A DNA stretch of 64,000 nucleotides from Sciurus carolinensis (Eukaryota; Chordata; Mammalia; Rodentia; Sciuridae). A program made the translations under genes and the position numbers. The notes below the pieces were generated by a model, which saw nothing but the letters and a program-made list of their open reading frames with translations, was not told the origin of the DNA and made no database searches. This document shows, piece after piece, positions 23,201 to 34,801 of this stretch; position 1 is the first letter of the stretch, and the number at the start of each line of letters is the position of its first letter. The stretch spans positions 110,532,643 through 110,596,642 of the forward strand of contig NC_062220.1 of NCBI RefSeq assembly GCF_902686445.1, written 5' to 3'.

Positions 23201-24916
23201 AATTTTCAGCTCACAACACCATGGAACCCAAATATCAAAACAAAATATGTTCCTTAAAGTTATAATTTAAGAAAAACTCGAAATTTGTATAATCTCAGGA
23301 TGAACTGCAGAATGTGACAAATTATTATAGCTTATTATAAATACGAGAAACAATCTTACTGAAGGAATTGGAGGAAAAAGTGCTGACCCAAGTAACTGTG
23401 GTACTGAACAGAGACTCTAAGACTAAGACAAATGGAACAGCACAAAAGTAAAGTAAAAGTTGTCTCTCACAGAGGTCTGGGATAATAATTCTCCTGCTGC
23501 TACACATGTAAACTGGAATTAAACAAGTAAATGGATGAGTATTGGTGGGAGACAGGTTTATCCCTGTTTGAGAATTTATAAATAAGCAAGGATAGGAGTT
23601 TATAGTCAGCCTTGTGGTTTTGCATTAGAGTTGGTGGTATCAATATGAACTCACATGTAGCTTAATATAGATACAGATAGAAATATTTATAGACACACAT
23701 ATACATGGAAGCTTATACAGATATACTTGTATCAACTGAAAGGGCCTTGCAATAATAACACTCTCACAGTCATGAACACTACTTCCTCTCAAATATAGAT
23801 TTCTAATTCCAATTACCCAATTTAAAAAAAAAAAAAGTAGGAACTTCTTGAGAAATGGTGGATTATAGAACTGGAAATGTGTAAGATATGCCTGGTAACT
23901 TTCTGGTGTTAGAATATACAGAAGTGCTCAAAATAGGCAAATAAACAAGACCTCCATAATGAAAGGGAATGTGTCAAAGAACCACAATATCAACTGAAAC
24001 ATCTCCCGATGATTAAAGCAAACTGGAAAACGTGGGGCAACAAAACAAAGTAGTATTGGACTTTAAACCAAAGCATAAAATAAATGCATGATTTCATATG
24101 ATATAAATAAAATATTGAGTAAATCAATAAAAAGAAGACATAAATCTCCCATGGAGAAGCTAAATTCATGTAAATATTCCACTTTCAGTGAGATGAAACA
24201 TATCCCTCCTTTTTAATTTTGGACATCATATTGTTACTCCTTCCAAAGACAGCAAAGAAAGGTATAAAACTAATAACTTTAAAAAAGAATCCTAAAAAAT
24301 ACCATTTCAAACTAGGCGATGAAGTTACTTACCATCAACCTTCAAGAACCATGATGGTATCACAATATGTATCCTTGATACAAAGTGATCACAAGGACAG
24401 TTTCTTCTACATATGTATTGTGTTTTCTTCTCTAAAACATAGTGTCCCACTCTCAACATGATTAAAATATCAAGAACATTCAATAGAAGACATTCTACAA
24501 ATAATCTAAGCAGTATTCTTTGAAACTGTCAAGGTAATCAAATAATTTTTAAGTGTCTGAAAAATGGTCATGACCAACAGCAGTCAAATAAGAACAAATG
24601 ACAAAACTGAACTTGTTATATGCATGAGATAATGAAACAGAAAAAAGGGACATAGTGAGAACATGGGGAATCCGAATAAAGTATAGAATTTAGCCAATTT
24701 TGAACATAGAAATTTCATGTAAATTGGAGATGGGCCAGTGGAGCATTTGTGAATGAAAGGAATCACGGTAGAATATGATCTATGTTGTCAATATTTAATC
24801 AGAGTCAGTATGCACACGAATCAGTTCATTAACATGATCACTGTGCCTCCCTGTTGTTAGACATTGCTTTGAGTCGTAGTTCTATTTCTCTCCTTGACAA
24901 CCCTCTGATACTGCCA
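23201..24916. other. AT-rich intergenic sequence, no gene seen
   Basis: Nothing I can name. Open frames (23325-23507, 24219-24461, 24584-24766) are of chance length and without domains. Confidence 0.4.
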
Positions 24917-25450
24917 TTTACCAGTGCCGAGTTCTGCTTCCTATAATGTTGAACACTAGAGACGCACTCCAAGGCAAGCATATTAAGCAGGTTTTATTTA
25001 AAGGTAGTAATACAGACTTCTCCTGGGAGGGAGAAGGGGGCCATGGTTGATGTTCTAGAATCCCAAGAAGTGAGCACACCCTACATCTTTTATAGGTTAA
25101 GATCTTTTGTTCTCCAGTTCTCTGTCCCCTTTTCTCTCCTTCCTGCTTATGTGACTAGCCCTGGTTTTGCAGGTGAGATGCAAAAAGTAACAAGTGGATG
25201 GGCAGAGGGCCAAAGTGATTCAGCCAGGTAAGGGCCCAGGGGGCATTAATTAGCAATTCCCTGCCTGTAGTCCTTGACAAGAACAGGCAAATTTGGTAAT
25301 CAATGGGCTCCAGGAGAGCCTTGACATTCCATTCTCTCAAGGCCAGTCTCCAACTTCCAGGGACAGATTTCTTTCATGCCCTCCATTTCCTGGATTTGAC
25401 CAGATCCCCTATTTCTACACTAACTGCCCGTCCGCAATTCTGGCTTTACC
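24917..25450 (-). mobile_element. ERV LTR, first of two related copies
   Basis: Shares an almost continuous alignment of about 530 bp with 25995-26538. On the minus strand it has a TATA box (TATAAAA, plus 25088-25094) and, about 95 bp downstream, an AATAAA signal (24993-24998), a normal U3-R-U5 layout. Edges are placed where the two copies stop matching. No target duplication was found. The U3 part contains a 61-codon open frame (25155-25340) whose counterpart is also open in the second copy. Confidence 0.75.
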
Positions 25451-25619
25451 TCTATCCCTCACTAGCCAGTTTTTAAGTCATAAAGCACTGCACATGTTCT
25501 CTATGAGAACATGTTGAGTGGCTTTCCATCCTACTCCAGTGACATTTGAGGCATTCCCATAGCTGCAAAGACAGACAAGGTCAGACTCCGGCTAATCCTG
25601 TGACCTGGCTGCTGGCCTC
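25451..25619. other. Spacer between the first LTR and L2-like DNA
   Basis: Unique-looking sequence. It shows no primer-binding site, gag or pol trace, so it does not look like the interior of a provirus. Confidence 0.4.
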
Positions 25620-25994
25620 TCTTCCCAGCCCACTTCATCCCAGCTTCACTCACTTCATGGCTTTTCTTGTAAAGGCTACGCATCTTCCTACTGGGAGGCC
25701 TTTCTTTGATTTCATTCTTCCTTCTCTCAGTAAGGATTTTCTGGATATTTTTATCAATATTTTACCTACATCACTCAGACTTTTCCATAAATACCACCAG
25801 TTCTGTGCTTTATTTCCTCACTTGTTTTCTTCTGAGCTGTTAACCATTTTTTATATTGCATATGAGTTTTTATCACTTATTTGCCTCATTAGATTGATAT
25901 GCTTAAAGATGGAGAATTTTTTCTTGTTTATTGATATAGTCTCAGTATTTAAAATAATAATATACTCAACAAAATCATGACATTGATTCCACTG
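25620..25994 (+). mobile_element. L2-like ancient LINE 3' end
   Basis: The stretch 25795-25950 (TTATTTCCTCACTTGTTTTC, TTATCACTTATTTGCCTCAT, TTAAAGATGGAGAATTTTTT) follows the order of the L2 3' end ('lowest activity ... gagggcagggactttgtct'). It is highly decayed and the call rests on pattern memory. Confidence 0.45.
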
Positions 25995-26538
25995 TTTACC
26001 TGTGACGAGTTCTGCTTCTTCTACTGTTGAAGATTGAACACTAGAGAAGCACGCCAAGGCAAGCATATTAAGCAGGTTTTATTTAAAGGTAATAATACAG
26101 ACTTCTCCTGGCAGGAAGAAGGGGGCCGTGGCTGATGTTCTAAAGTCCCAAGAAGTGAGCGCACCCTACATCTTTTATAGGTTAAATTCGCTTTTGTTCT
26201 CCAGTTCTCTCCCTCCTTATCTCTCCTCCCTGCCTATGTGACTAGGCCTGGTTTTGCAGGTAAGCTGCATAAAGTGAGAATCAAATGGGCAGGGGGAGGG
26301 TCAAAGTGATTCAGCCATGCAAGGGCCCAGGGGGCATTTATTAGCAGCTCCATGCTTGCAGTCCTTGATAAAGGCAGGTAAATTTGGTAATCAATGGGCT
26401 CTGGAGATCCTTGACATTCCATTCTTCCAGGAACAATCTCCAACTTCCAGAGGCAGATGGCTTCATGGCTTCATTTCCTCGATTTGACCCGATTTCCTAT
26501 TTCTACACTAACTACCTGTCCTTAATTCTGGCTTCACC
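25995..26538 (-). mobile_element. ERV LTR, second of two related copies
   Basis: Direct-repeat partner of 24917-25450. On the minus strand, TATAAAA (plus 26173-26179) and AATAAA (26078-26083) are kept at the same spacing. There are scattered substitutions and small indels relative to the first copy, so both are old. The minus-strand 5' end may be TGGTGAAGCC, which would fit a TG start. The open frame 26234-26443 parallels that of the first copy (shared EPIDYQI and ELLINAPWAL). Confidence 0.75.
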
Positions 26539-26564
26539 ATGAGGGTTTCATTCTACCTTTGTCA

Positions 26565-26935
26565 TAATTGGGATCTAGAATGTGCCCCACATTCCCATGT
26601 GATGAAGTCTTGTTCCCTAGCATGGGACTATTGACAGAAGGTGGAAGCTTTCAGGTAGGAGGAATGGGAAGAGAGCTTCTGGACACTGAGGGCATGACCT
26701 GGAAGGAATTGGGGAATCTCAGTCACTTTCACTTTCCCATTTCGAAACCAGGAAAGAAGTGATTTTTCTCTACCACACACTCCTCTCCACAGGCCCAAAA
26801 TAAATAGCCAGAGGTACGAGCAACCATGAATAGAAACCTCCAAAACCTTGAAGCTAAAATAAATCTTTTCTCTTTATAAGTTGATACCTCAGGTGTTTGT
26901 TACATTAACAATAACAACAACAAAAATAGCCCACG
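26565..26935 (+). mobile_element. MaLR-like LTR (ERVL-MaLR type)
   Basis: The end reads CACAGGCCCAAAATAAATAG, ATAGAAACCTCCAAAACCTT, then AAAATAAATCTTTTCTCTTT and ACCTCAGGTGTTTGTTACAT, the signature 3' part of MaLR LTRs. The upstream part (GATGAAGTCTTGTTCCCTAG) fits the same group. No target duplication was found. Confidence 0.6.
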
Positions 26936-27752
26936 AACACAACCTTTGACTGTAGTGTGACCATTCTGCGCTAGGAACTTTAAAAGGATAAGACTTCACC
27001 TTAAACTAGAGAAGCACCACTTACTAGTGGACACAAAGTTTAGTCAGATTCTAGATGTCACAAAATGTTGTCGGATCACAGACATTTATCTCAAGGCAAC
27101 AGTGTCAGACAGGGATTTCTGGAAAGGAAGTCTCAGATAAGCATAGAAAGAAAACAAATGCTAACATCACCTTTTCTTCATTTTCACCCTTAAACATAAC
27201 TGTACTGAAAATTTTCCCCTTTCAATAAAGAGGAAAACCTGATAAACTCATCCAAAATAAGAAATAAAAGATAAATTTTAAATTGTTACTTCACAAAAGT
27301 AAAAAGTAAAGAGTCAAAACAACTTTTAAAATTATTATTCCAACAAGCATTTTTCAATGCAAATGGGGTCTTTCTGGAAGCTCCCAAATCATGGGTTACT
27401 TTATTTTCTCCAGTAAGTCCTCCTCACACTTAACATATCCCCTAAATTTATTTACATCAAACAAATGCATATTTTATTTCCACTCTACCTCCAGGTATGT
27501 TTATATCACCATGTAAGATAAGGGCATGGCAAATGAATAATAACAAAGATCTTCATAATAAGGAAGACTGACAATCTAACTATGTAAGTTTAAAGAATAG
27601 GCAAGTGAATGGCTCTCATTACACCTGCAAATTGGTATTCATGGCAACTTATATAGGTGCAGGCACTGCACAAAATACTAAAACACCAGGGAAAGAAAAA
27701 AAAATCACTCTGAATACAGACATTGACAAAGATTCCACATTAAGCTATTAAT
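26936..27752. other. AT-rich intergenic sequence, no gene seen
   Basis: No open frame or repeat I can support. Confidence 0.45.
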
Positions 27753-27835
27753 ATTTTCTTTCAGTACTAGAGATTGAACACAGGGCCTCACATACTAGGC
27801 AAGTTTTCTACTACAATTGAGCTATACCCCCAGTC
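27753..27835 (-). mobile_element. Old ID-like SINE
   Basis: TACTAGAGATTGAACACAGG and CAATTGAGCTATACCCCCAG are the reverse complement of ID B-box and A-box regions, behind a T-rich tail. Confidence 0.7.
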
Positions 27836-28899
27836 CTTGAGTTATTTTAAAAATATGATAATCAACCAGCAGAGAAATGGAGATGGGCATTAACAACCAG
27901 GTGGAAGAAGGACAAAGAGTTATGGAAAAACATGTAAGGAAGTCTACTTACAGCTATTGTGGATAACAAGTGGCAGGCAGATGCATTTGAAAAGAACACA
28001 AATATAAACTGATACACATATTTGATGGCAGTGTAGAGACATGAAAGTTGCAAAGTCTAAGAACAAGGACCAAGATCTGTGAGAACAGTTGGTCAACCCT
28101 AGTTTGAAGCCATTTTCACTTAGTGTATCTTAAAAGTCTGGGCATATAAAATTCAGGCCAAAGGCACAGCTAGAGTGCTACCTTTGTGACACAAAGAAAC
28201 CAACCAAAATTTTGGCTACAGACTGTGGGCCTACAGAGAAAAATTTAATGATTTCAGAAGTGAAAGACAAAGAAATGACTCTGATCTTCTGTTGGTATTT
28301 TGCCAAAATTGAAACTAGGTGGAACAGGGTGATGAAAAGCAAAACAGGAAATTCTAAAAAAAAGCTGTAGAATTTTTTTAGTAGTCTCCTGGTACTGAGG
28401 AAACAGATCTTAGAGTTTACAACACGGACAGGGAACTACCATGCTCTTAGTTGCAACATTTAGGAAGTCACATGATACAAGAGAAGACACATGAATTTAA
28501 AGAGAAAAAGTTGCCAACATTTCAACACAACCTTCGGTCAATTCTATTTGCCACACTCTTTCTGTCAGGTAGAGGGGAAGTAAAATACCCCTATTGAATG
28601 ATTTCAAGGAGTTCATAATTAAGTGTCCCAACGACCTGTAGGCAACTTACAGCATCATATAAAATTTTGCACAAGAGAAAAGGCACTTGGTAATCAATTT
28701 TTAAAATGTAGGTGTTTAAAGATCAAGACCAAAATGCTAAAAACTAAAAAATAAAACATAAAAGAAGTTAATTATTTTAGATGTAGATATGGTTTAACAG
28801 GCAAAAGTTAAAATACATATAGGTAATATATTTAGGAAAATAAAAGAGGTTATAGGAAAACAAAGGATCAATTAAAATTAAGAATTTATACATGCTGCA
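27836..28899. other. AT-rich intergenic sequence, no gene seen
   Basis: No recognisable gene or repeat. One minus-strand frame at 27862-28053 is of chance length. Confidence 0.4.
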
Positions 28900-29468
28900 G
28901 AAGTATGCATTTTTTAATTAAGAAAGTAGATAAGCAGAAAATACCCATGTTAATATGTGAGGAAATGTAAGCTGACACAGAGTAGGAAAAGTTCTTAGTA
29001 ATATGTGGGACATTAAAAATCAAACATAGCACATTATTAAATATGCAGTAGGGGAGATAAGACTGAATAAGGAAGAACAAAGAAAGATTTAAAGCTGTAA
29101 TGGCTGAGAATTTACCAAAATTGATGAAGTGTACTAAATAAGAAAATAAAGAATTTTATTAAAAACCAAAAATAATTTCTAAAAACACACATACATTGAT
29201 GCATGTCTTCAGTAGAATAAAGCTTCGTACAATTTAAAAATACAAAAAGTGACCGGAGAAAAAAGGTAATTTTTAAATCAAACCTATGATACAAAAGCTG
29301 AAAAAATATCAAAACAAATGTAAGAAAGGAAACCAAGTAATGTCTAATAGCTTTGAATAATTCTTACAAATAAAACTTTAGGTAGAGATGAATTTCCAGT
29401 GAAATTCTCTACATCTAGAGGAAAGAGCATGGAAATTACACAAATCTTTCCATAGCATTGAAGGTTAG

Positions 29469-29483
29469 AAAAAAATACCCTAG
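29469..29483. repeat. Target-site duplication, left copy, of ID SINE
   Basis: aaaaaaataccctag recurs at 29584-29598 on the far side of the SINE. Confidence 0.8.
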
Positions 29484-29583
29484 GGCTGGGGGGATAGCTC
29501 AGTCAGTAGAGTGCTTGCCTTGCAAGCACAAGGCCCTGGGTTTGATCCCCAGCACCGCAAAAAAAAAAAAAAAAAAGAAAAGA
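29484..29583 (+). mobile_element. Young ID SINE (tRNA-like retroposon)
   Basis: The body GGCTGGGGGGATAGCTCAGT continues with a pol III A-box (TAGCTCAGTCAGTAG), the core GCTTGCCTTGCAAGCACAAG and a B-box (GGTTTGATCCC), then an A-rich tail broken by G. Promoter boxes look intact. ID elements depend on L1 enzymes in trans. The body is close to the rodent ID consensus and the target duplication is intact, so this is among the youngest insertions here. Confidence 0.92.
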
Positions 29584-29598
29584 AAAAAAATACCCTAG
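29584..29598. repeat. Target-site duplication, right copy, of ID SINE
   Basis: Repeat of 29469-29483. Confidence 0.8.
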
Positions 29599-29844
29599 CT
29601 AGTTTTATAAGAATAGCATCATCATGCCTAAGCATAACATTGATGTTAAAGGAAAATTGGAAGCAACTTATGAAAACTTTATAAGACATAGCTACATAAG
29701 GAATTAACATTGAAAAGCATCCCAAAATGTAAAAAAAAAAAAAAAGGGAAAACCAGATAATTGAGAGTCTGAAGCAAGAATAGTGGCAATATATTTTGTG
29801 TTTTAACAGATGTTAAGTCATATCACAAAAATGTAGGTAAAAAT

Positions 29845-30005
29845 TCTTTTTTAAAATATTTTAAAAATTTTTACAGACTGCATTTTGATTCATTGTACAC
29901 AAATGGGGTACATCTTTTCATTTCTATGATTGTGCATGATGTAGATTCATACCATTCAAGTAATCATACAAGTACATAGGGTAATGATGTCTTTCTCATT
30001 CCACT
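29845..30005 (-). mobile_element. L1 3'UTR fragment
   Basis: GTACACAAATGGGGTACATC, ATTCATACCATTCAAGTAAT and TACATAGGGTAATGATG align with the 3' end of copy B (30710-30810). Only the extreme 3' end is present, so it is a severely 5'-truncated insertion of an older subfamily. Confidence 0.7.
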
Positions 30006-30009
30006 TTAT

Positions 30010-30690
30010 ACATTGTTTGTGGAAATGAAAAATGATGCAGACTTTTTGAAATGGAAAATGGCAATTTCTTTTAAAGTTAAGTAGGTATATTTACCAAAAA
30101 AGTTAGCAATCTATCTTTTAAGTATTTACATCATTGTACAGAGAATCTTTGCCTATAAAATAAAAATCTATGTGTGGGTATACATGAGGGTTTTATTAGC
30201 AATCATCAAAAATTGGCAACAGCTCAACTTTTCTTCAGTTTGGGAAGTAGTTGAACAAACCGTTCCTCATCCCTACACCCTGTACTCACAAACTACTAAT
30301 ACGTGTGAAAGCATAGGTAAATCTCAGTCTTATGCAAAACACTGCTTTTCATCATAATTGTTGCAGATTTTATGCCAAACATTCTTGCAAAAAATTGAAT
30401 GTGACCATTATATGAAGCTTTTTTGAATTGTGCCAGTATTACTTAAGAATCATTTATTACTAAACTGTCTTTAATGCAGAATTAGAATGCATGGAATACT
30501 CATGAATATATGTTAAGGCACAAATGCATTGGTGATGGTTATGCACTGAGACACTGAGGTAAGTCAAATTCAAAGGGAGACAATCTATGATTCCATTTGC
30601 ATAATATTTTAGCTAAGGCAAAACTTTTTTGATGCAAAAGGACATGGAACATTTGGAAGAAAGTGATCACAATTTTACACTAAATGGATT
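30010..30690 (+). mobile_element. Ancient L1 3'-end remnant
   Basis: The run AATGAAAAATGATGCAGAC, AATTGGCAACAGCTCAACTT, GTATACATGAGGGTTTTATT and later CAATCTATGATTCCATTTGC follows the ORF2 end and 3'UTR of old L1s. It abuts the A-tail of copy B at 30693. Confidence 0.55.
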
Positions 30691-30921
30691 ACTTTTTTTT
30701 TTAATTTATTTTTATTGTAAACAAATGGGATACATGTTGTTTCTGTTTGTACATGGAGTAACAGCATACCATTTGCATAATCATACATTTACATAGGGTA
30801 ATGATGTTTAATTCATTCCGTTATTTTTTTCTTCCCCCCCACCCCTCCCACCTCACTATTCCCTCAACACAGTCCCTCCTTCCTCCATTCTTGCCCCCCT
30901 CCCAGTCTCCATTATATGTCC

Positions 30922-33900
30922 TCATCCGATTATCAGCGAGATCATTTGTCCTTTAGTTTTTTGAGATTGGCTTATCTCACTTAGCATGATATTCTCCAAT
31001 TTCATCCGTTTGCCTGCAAATGCCATAATTTTATCATTCTTCATTGCGGAGTAATATTCCATTGTATATATATGCCACAGTTTCTTTATCCATTCATCAA
31101 CTGAAGGGCATCGTGGTTGGTTCCACAGTCTGGCAATGGTGATTTGAGCAGCAATGAACATTGATGTGGCTGTGTCTCTGTAGTATGCTGATTTTAAGTC
31201 CTTTGGATATAGGCCAAGGAGTGGGATAGCTGGGTCAAATGGTGGTTCCATTCCAAGCTTTCTGAGGAATCCACATACTGCTTTCCAGAGTGGCTGCACT
31301 AATTTGCAACCCCACCAGCACTGTATGAGTGTACCTTTTTCCCCACATCCTCGCCAACACCTATTGTTGCTTGTGTTCTTGATAATCACCATTCTAATTG
31401 GGGTGAGATGGAATCTTAGGGTAGTTTTGATTTGCATTTCTCTTATTACTAGAGATGTTGAACATTTTTTCATATATCTGTTGATTGCTTGTACATCTTC
31501 TTCTGTGAAGTGTCTGTTCATTTCCTTAGCCCATTTGTTGATTGGGTTATTTGTATTCTTGGTGTAGAGTTTTTTGAGTTCTTTATAGTATCTGGAAATT
31601 AGTGCTCATCTGAAGTATGGTTGGCAAAGATATTCTCCCACTCTGTAGACTCTCTCTTTGCATTACTGAGAGTTTCCTTAGCTGAGAGAAAGCTTTTTAG
31701 TTTGAATCTATCCCAGTAGTTGATTCTTGCTTTTATTTCTTGTGCTATGGGAGTCCTGTTAAGGAAGTCTGATCCTAAGTCAACAAGTTGAAGGTTTGGA
31801 CCTACTTTTTCTTCTATAAGATACAGGGTCTCTGGTCTGATTTCAAGGTCCTTGATCCATTTTGATTTGAGTTTTGTGTAGAGTGAGAGATAGGGGTTTA
31901 ATTTCATTCTGTTGCTTATGGATTTCCAGTTTTCCCAGCACCATTTGTTGAACAGGCTATCTTTTCTCCATTGCATATTTTTGGCCCCTTTTTCTAGTAT
32001 GAGAAAATTGTATTTATTTGGGTTTGTGTCCATGTCCTCTATTCTGTACCATTGATCTACCTGTCTATTTTGGTACCAATACCATGCCATTTTTGTTACT
32101 ATTGCTTTGTACTAGAGTTGAAGTTCTGGTGTTGCGATACCCCCTGCTTCGCTCTTTCTTCTGAGGATTGCTTTAGCTATTCTGGGTTTTTTATTCTTCC
32201 AGATGAATTTCATAATTGCTTGCTCTATTTCTGCAAGGTACATCATTGGGATTTAATTGGAATTGCATTGAATCTGTATAGCACTTTAGGTAGTATGGCC
32301 ATTTTGACAATATTAATTCTGCCTATCCAGGAACATGGGAGATCTTTCCATCTTCTAAGGTTTTCTTTAATTTCTTTCTTTAGTGTTCTGTAGTTCTCAT
32401 TGTAGAGGTCTTTCACCTCTTTTGTGAGATTGATTCCCAAGTATTTTATTTTTTTCACTGCTATTGTGAATGGGGTAGTTTTCCTAATTTCTCTTCCTGA
32501 AGATTCATCACTTATGTATAAAAATGCATTGGATTTATGAGCATTGATCTTGTAACCTGCTACTTTACTGAATTCACTTATGAGTTCTAAAAGTTTTCTG
32601 GTGGAATTTCCAGGTTCCTCTAAATATATAATCATGTCATCAGTGAACAGGGATAGTTTGAGTTCTTCTTTCCTAATTCGTATCCCTTTAATTTCTTTGG
32701 TTTGTCTAATTGCTCTGGTTAGAGTCTCAAGGACGATGTTGAATAGAAGTGGTGAAAGAGGGCATCCCTGCCTTGTTCCAGTTTTTAGGGGGAATGCTTT
32801 CAGTTTTTCACCATTTAGAATGATATTGGTCATGGGCTTAGTGTAGATGGCCTTTATAATGTTAAGGAATGTTCCCACTATCCCTATATTTTCTAGTGTT
32901 TTGAGCATGAAGGGATGCTGTATTTTATCAAATGCTTTTTCTGCATCTATTGAAATAATCATGTGATTCTTAACTTTAAGTCTATTGATATGGTGAATGA
33001 CATTGATTGATTTCTGGATGTTGAACCAACCTTGCATCCCTGGGATAAAACCCACTTGATCGTGGTGCACTATCTTTTTAATATATTTTTGTATGCGATT
33101 TGCTAAAATTTTGTTGAGAATTTTTGCGTCGATGTTCATTAAGGATATTGGTCTGAAATTTTCTTTCCTCGATATGTATCTGTCTGGTTTAGGTATCAGG
33201 GTGATATTGGCTCCATAGAACGAGTTTGGGAGGGTTCCCTCCTCTTCTATTTCATGGAATACTTTGAGGAATATTGGAATGAGCTCTTCTTTAAAGGTTT
33301 TGTAGAACTCGGCTGAGAACCCATCTGGTTCCGGACTTTTTTTGTTGGTAGGCTTTTGATGACCTCTTCTATTTCATTGCTTGAAATTGACTTATTTAAG
33401 TTGTGTATGTCCTCCTCGTTCAGTTTAGGTAATTCATATGTCTCTAGAAACTTGTTGATGTCTTCGAGGTTTTCTGTTTTGTTGGAGTATAAATTTTCAA
33501 AATAGCTTCTACTTATGTTTTGTATTTCATTCGTGTCTGTTGTGATGTTTCCTTGTTCATTCCGAATTTTAGTAATTTGAGTTTTCTCCCTCTTTCTCTT
33601 TATTAGTGTGGCTAAGGGTTTATCAATTTTGCTTATTTTTTCAAAGAACCAACTATTTATTTTGTTAATTTTTTCTATTGTTTCTTTTGTTTCAATTTCA
33701 TTGATATCAGCTCTGATTTTAACTATTTCCTGTCTTCTACTACTTTTGGTGTTGGTCTGCTCTTCTTTTTCTAGCACTTTGAGCTATAGTGTTAAGTCGT
33801 TTATTTGTTGATTTCTACTTCTTTTTTTGAATGCGCCCCATGAAATAAATCTTCCTCTAAGTACTGCTTTCATAGTGTCCCAGAGATTTTGATATGATGT

Positions 33901-34754
33901 GTCTTTGTTCTCGTTTACTTCTAAGAATTTTTTTATTTCCCTCCTGATGTCTTCTGTTATCCATTCATCATATAATAGTGTATTATTTAATCTCCAGGTA
34001 TTGGAGAAGATTCTGTTTTTTATTCTGTCATTTATTTCTAATTTCAATCCATTATGATCTGATAGAGTACAAGGTAGTATCTCTATCTTCTTGTATTTGC
34101 TAACAGTAGCTTTGTGGCATAAAATATGGTCTATTTTAGAGAAGGATCCATGTGCTGCTGAGAAGAAAGTGTATTCATTCTTTGTTGGATGGTATATTCA
34201 TTCTATATATGTTGGTTAAGTCTAAATTGTTGATTGTGTTATTGAGATTTATGGTTTCTTTATTCAATTTTTGTTTGGAAGATCTATCCAGTGGTGAGAG
34301 AGGTGTGTTAAAATAGCCTAGTATTACTGTGTTGTGGTCTATTTGATTTCTGGAATTGAGAAGGATTTGTTTGACGTACGTGGATGAGCCAATGTTCGGG
34401 GCATAGATATTTATGATTGTTATGTCTTGCTGATTTATGCTTCCCTTAAGCAGCATGTAATGTCCTTCTTTATCCCTTCTGACTAGTTTTGGCTTGAAGT
34501 CCACATTATCTGAAATGAGGATGGATACTCCAGCTTTGTTGCTGTCTGTGTGCATGGTATGTTTTTCCCCATCCTTTCACCTTTAGTCTATGGGTATCTC
34601 TTTCTATGAGATGAGTCTCGTGCAGGCAGCATATTGTAGGATTTTTCTCTTTAATCCAATCTGCCAGTCTATGTCTTTTGATTGATGAGTTCAGGCCATT
34701 AACATTGAGGGTTATTATTGTGATATGATTTGTATTCCCAGTCATTTGACTCAT
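30922..34754 (-). pseudogene. L1 copy B ORF2, broken
   Basis: Endonuclease starts at 34754 (MSQMTGNTNHITIITLNVNG). Pieces: 34506-34754, 34175-34555, 33784-34047, 33247-33777, 32243-33139 (298 codons: [36 protein letters not shown]), 31599-32090 and 30922-31521 (Cys-rich end [18 protein letters not shown], where H of HCWWGC is Q). The RT active site at 32636-32647 reads FTDD instead of FADD, next to the two catalytic Asp. Five or more frameshifts or stops mean no full protein. Confidence 0.9.
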
Positions 34755-34801
34755 TTTTGTTTTTTGATATAATTTGGTTTCTCCTTTATTTGGCTATTCC
34801 T

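Larger units (their letters stand above)
28900..29760 (+). mobile_element. Ancient L1 (L1M-type) ORF1 remnant with later insertion
   Basis: AGTAATATGTGGGACATTAA followed by AATGGCTGAGAATTTACCAA and AAATTGATGAAG matches old L1 ORF1. The region is split by the young ID element at 29484-29583. A 15-17 base A-run lies at about 29730-29744. Confidence 0.6.

Noticed and set aside
24917..26538. A short provirus bounded by two LTRs
   Set aside because: The interval shows no retroviral coding or primer-binding trace and looks like L2 sequence.
29480..29725. 81-codon minus frame with poly-Phe
   Set aside because: It is a read-through of the ID SINE and its A-tail on the wrong strand.
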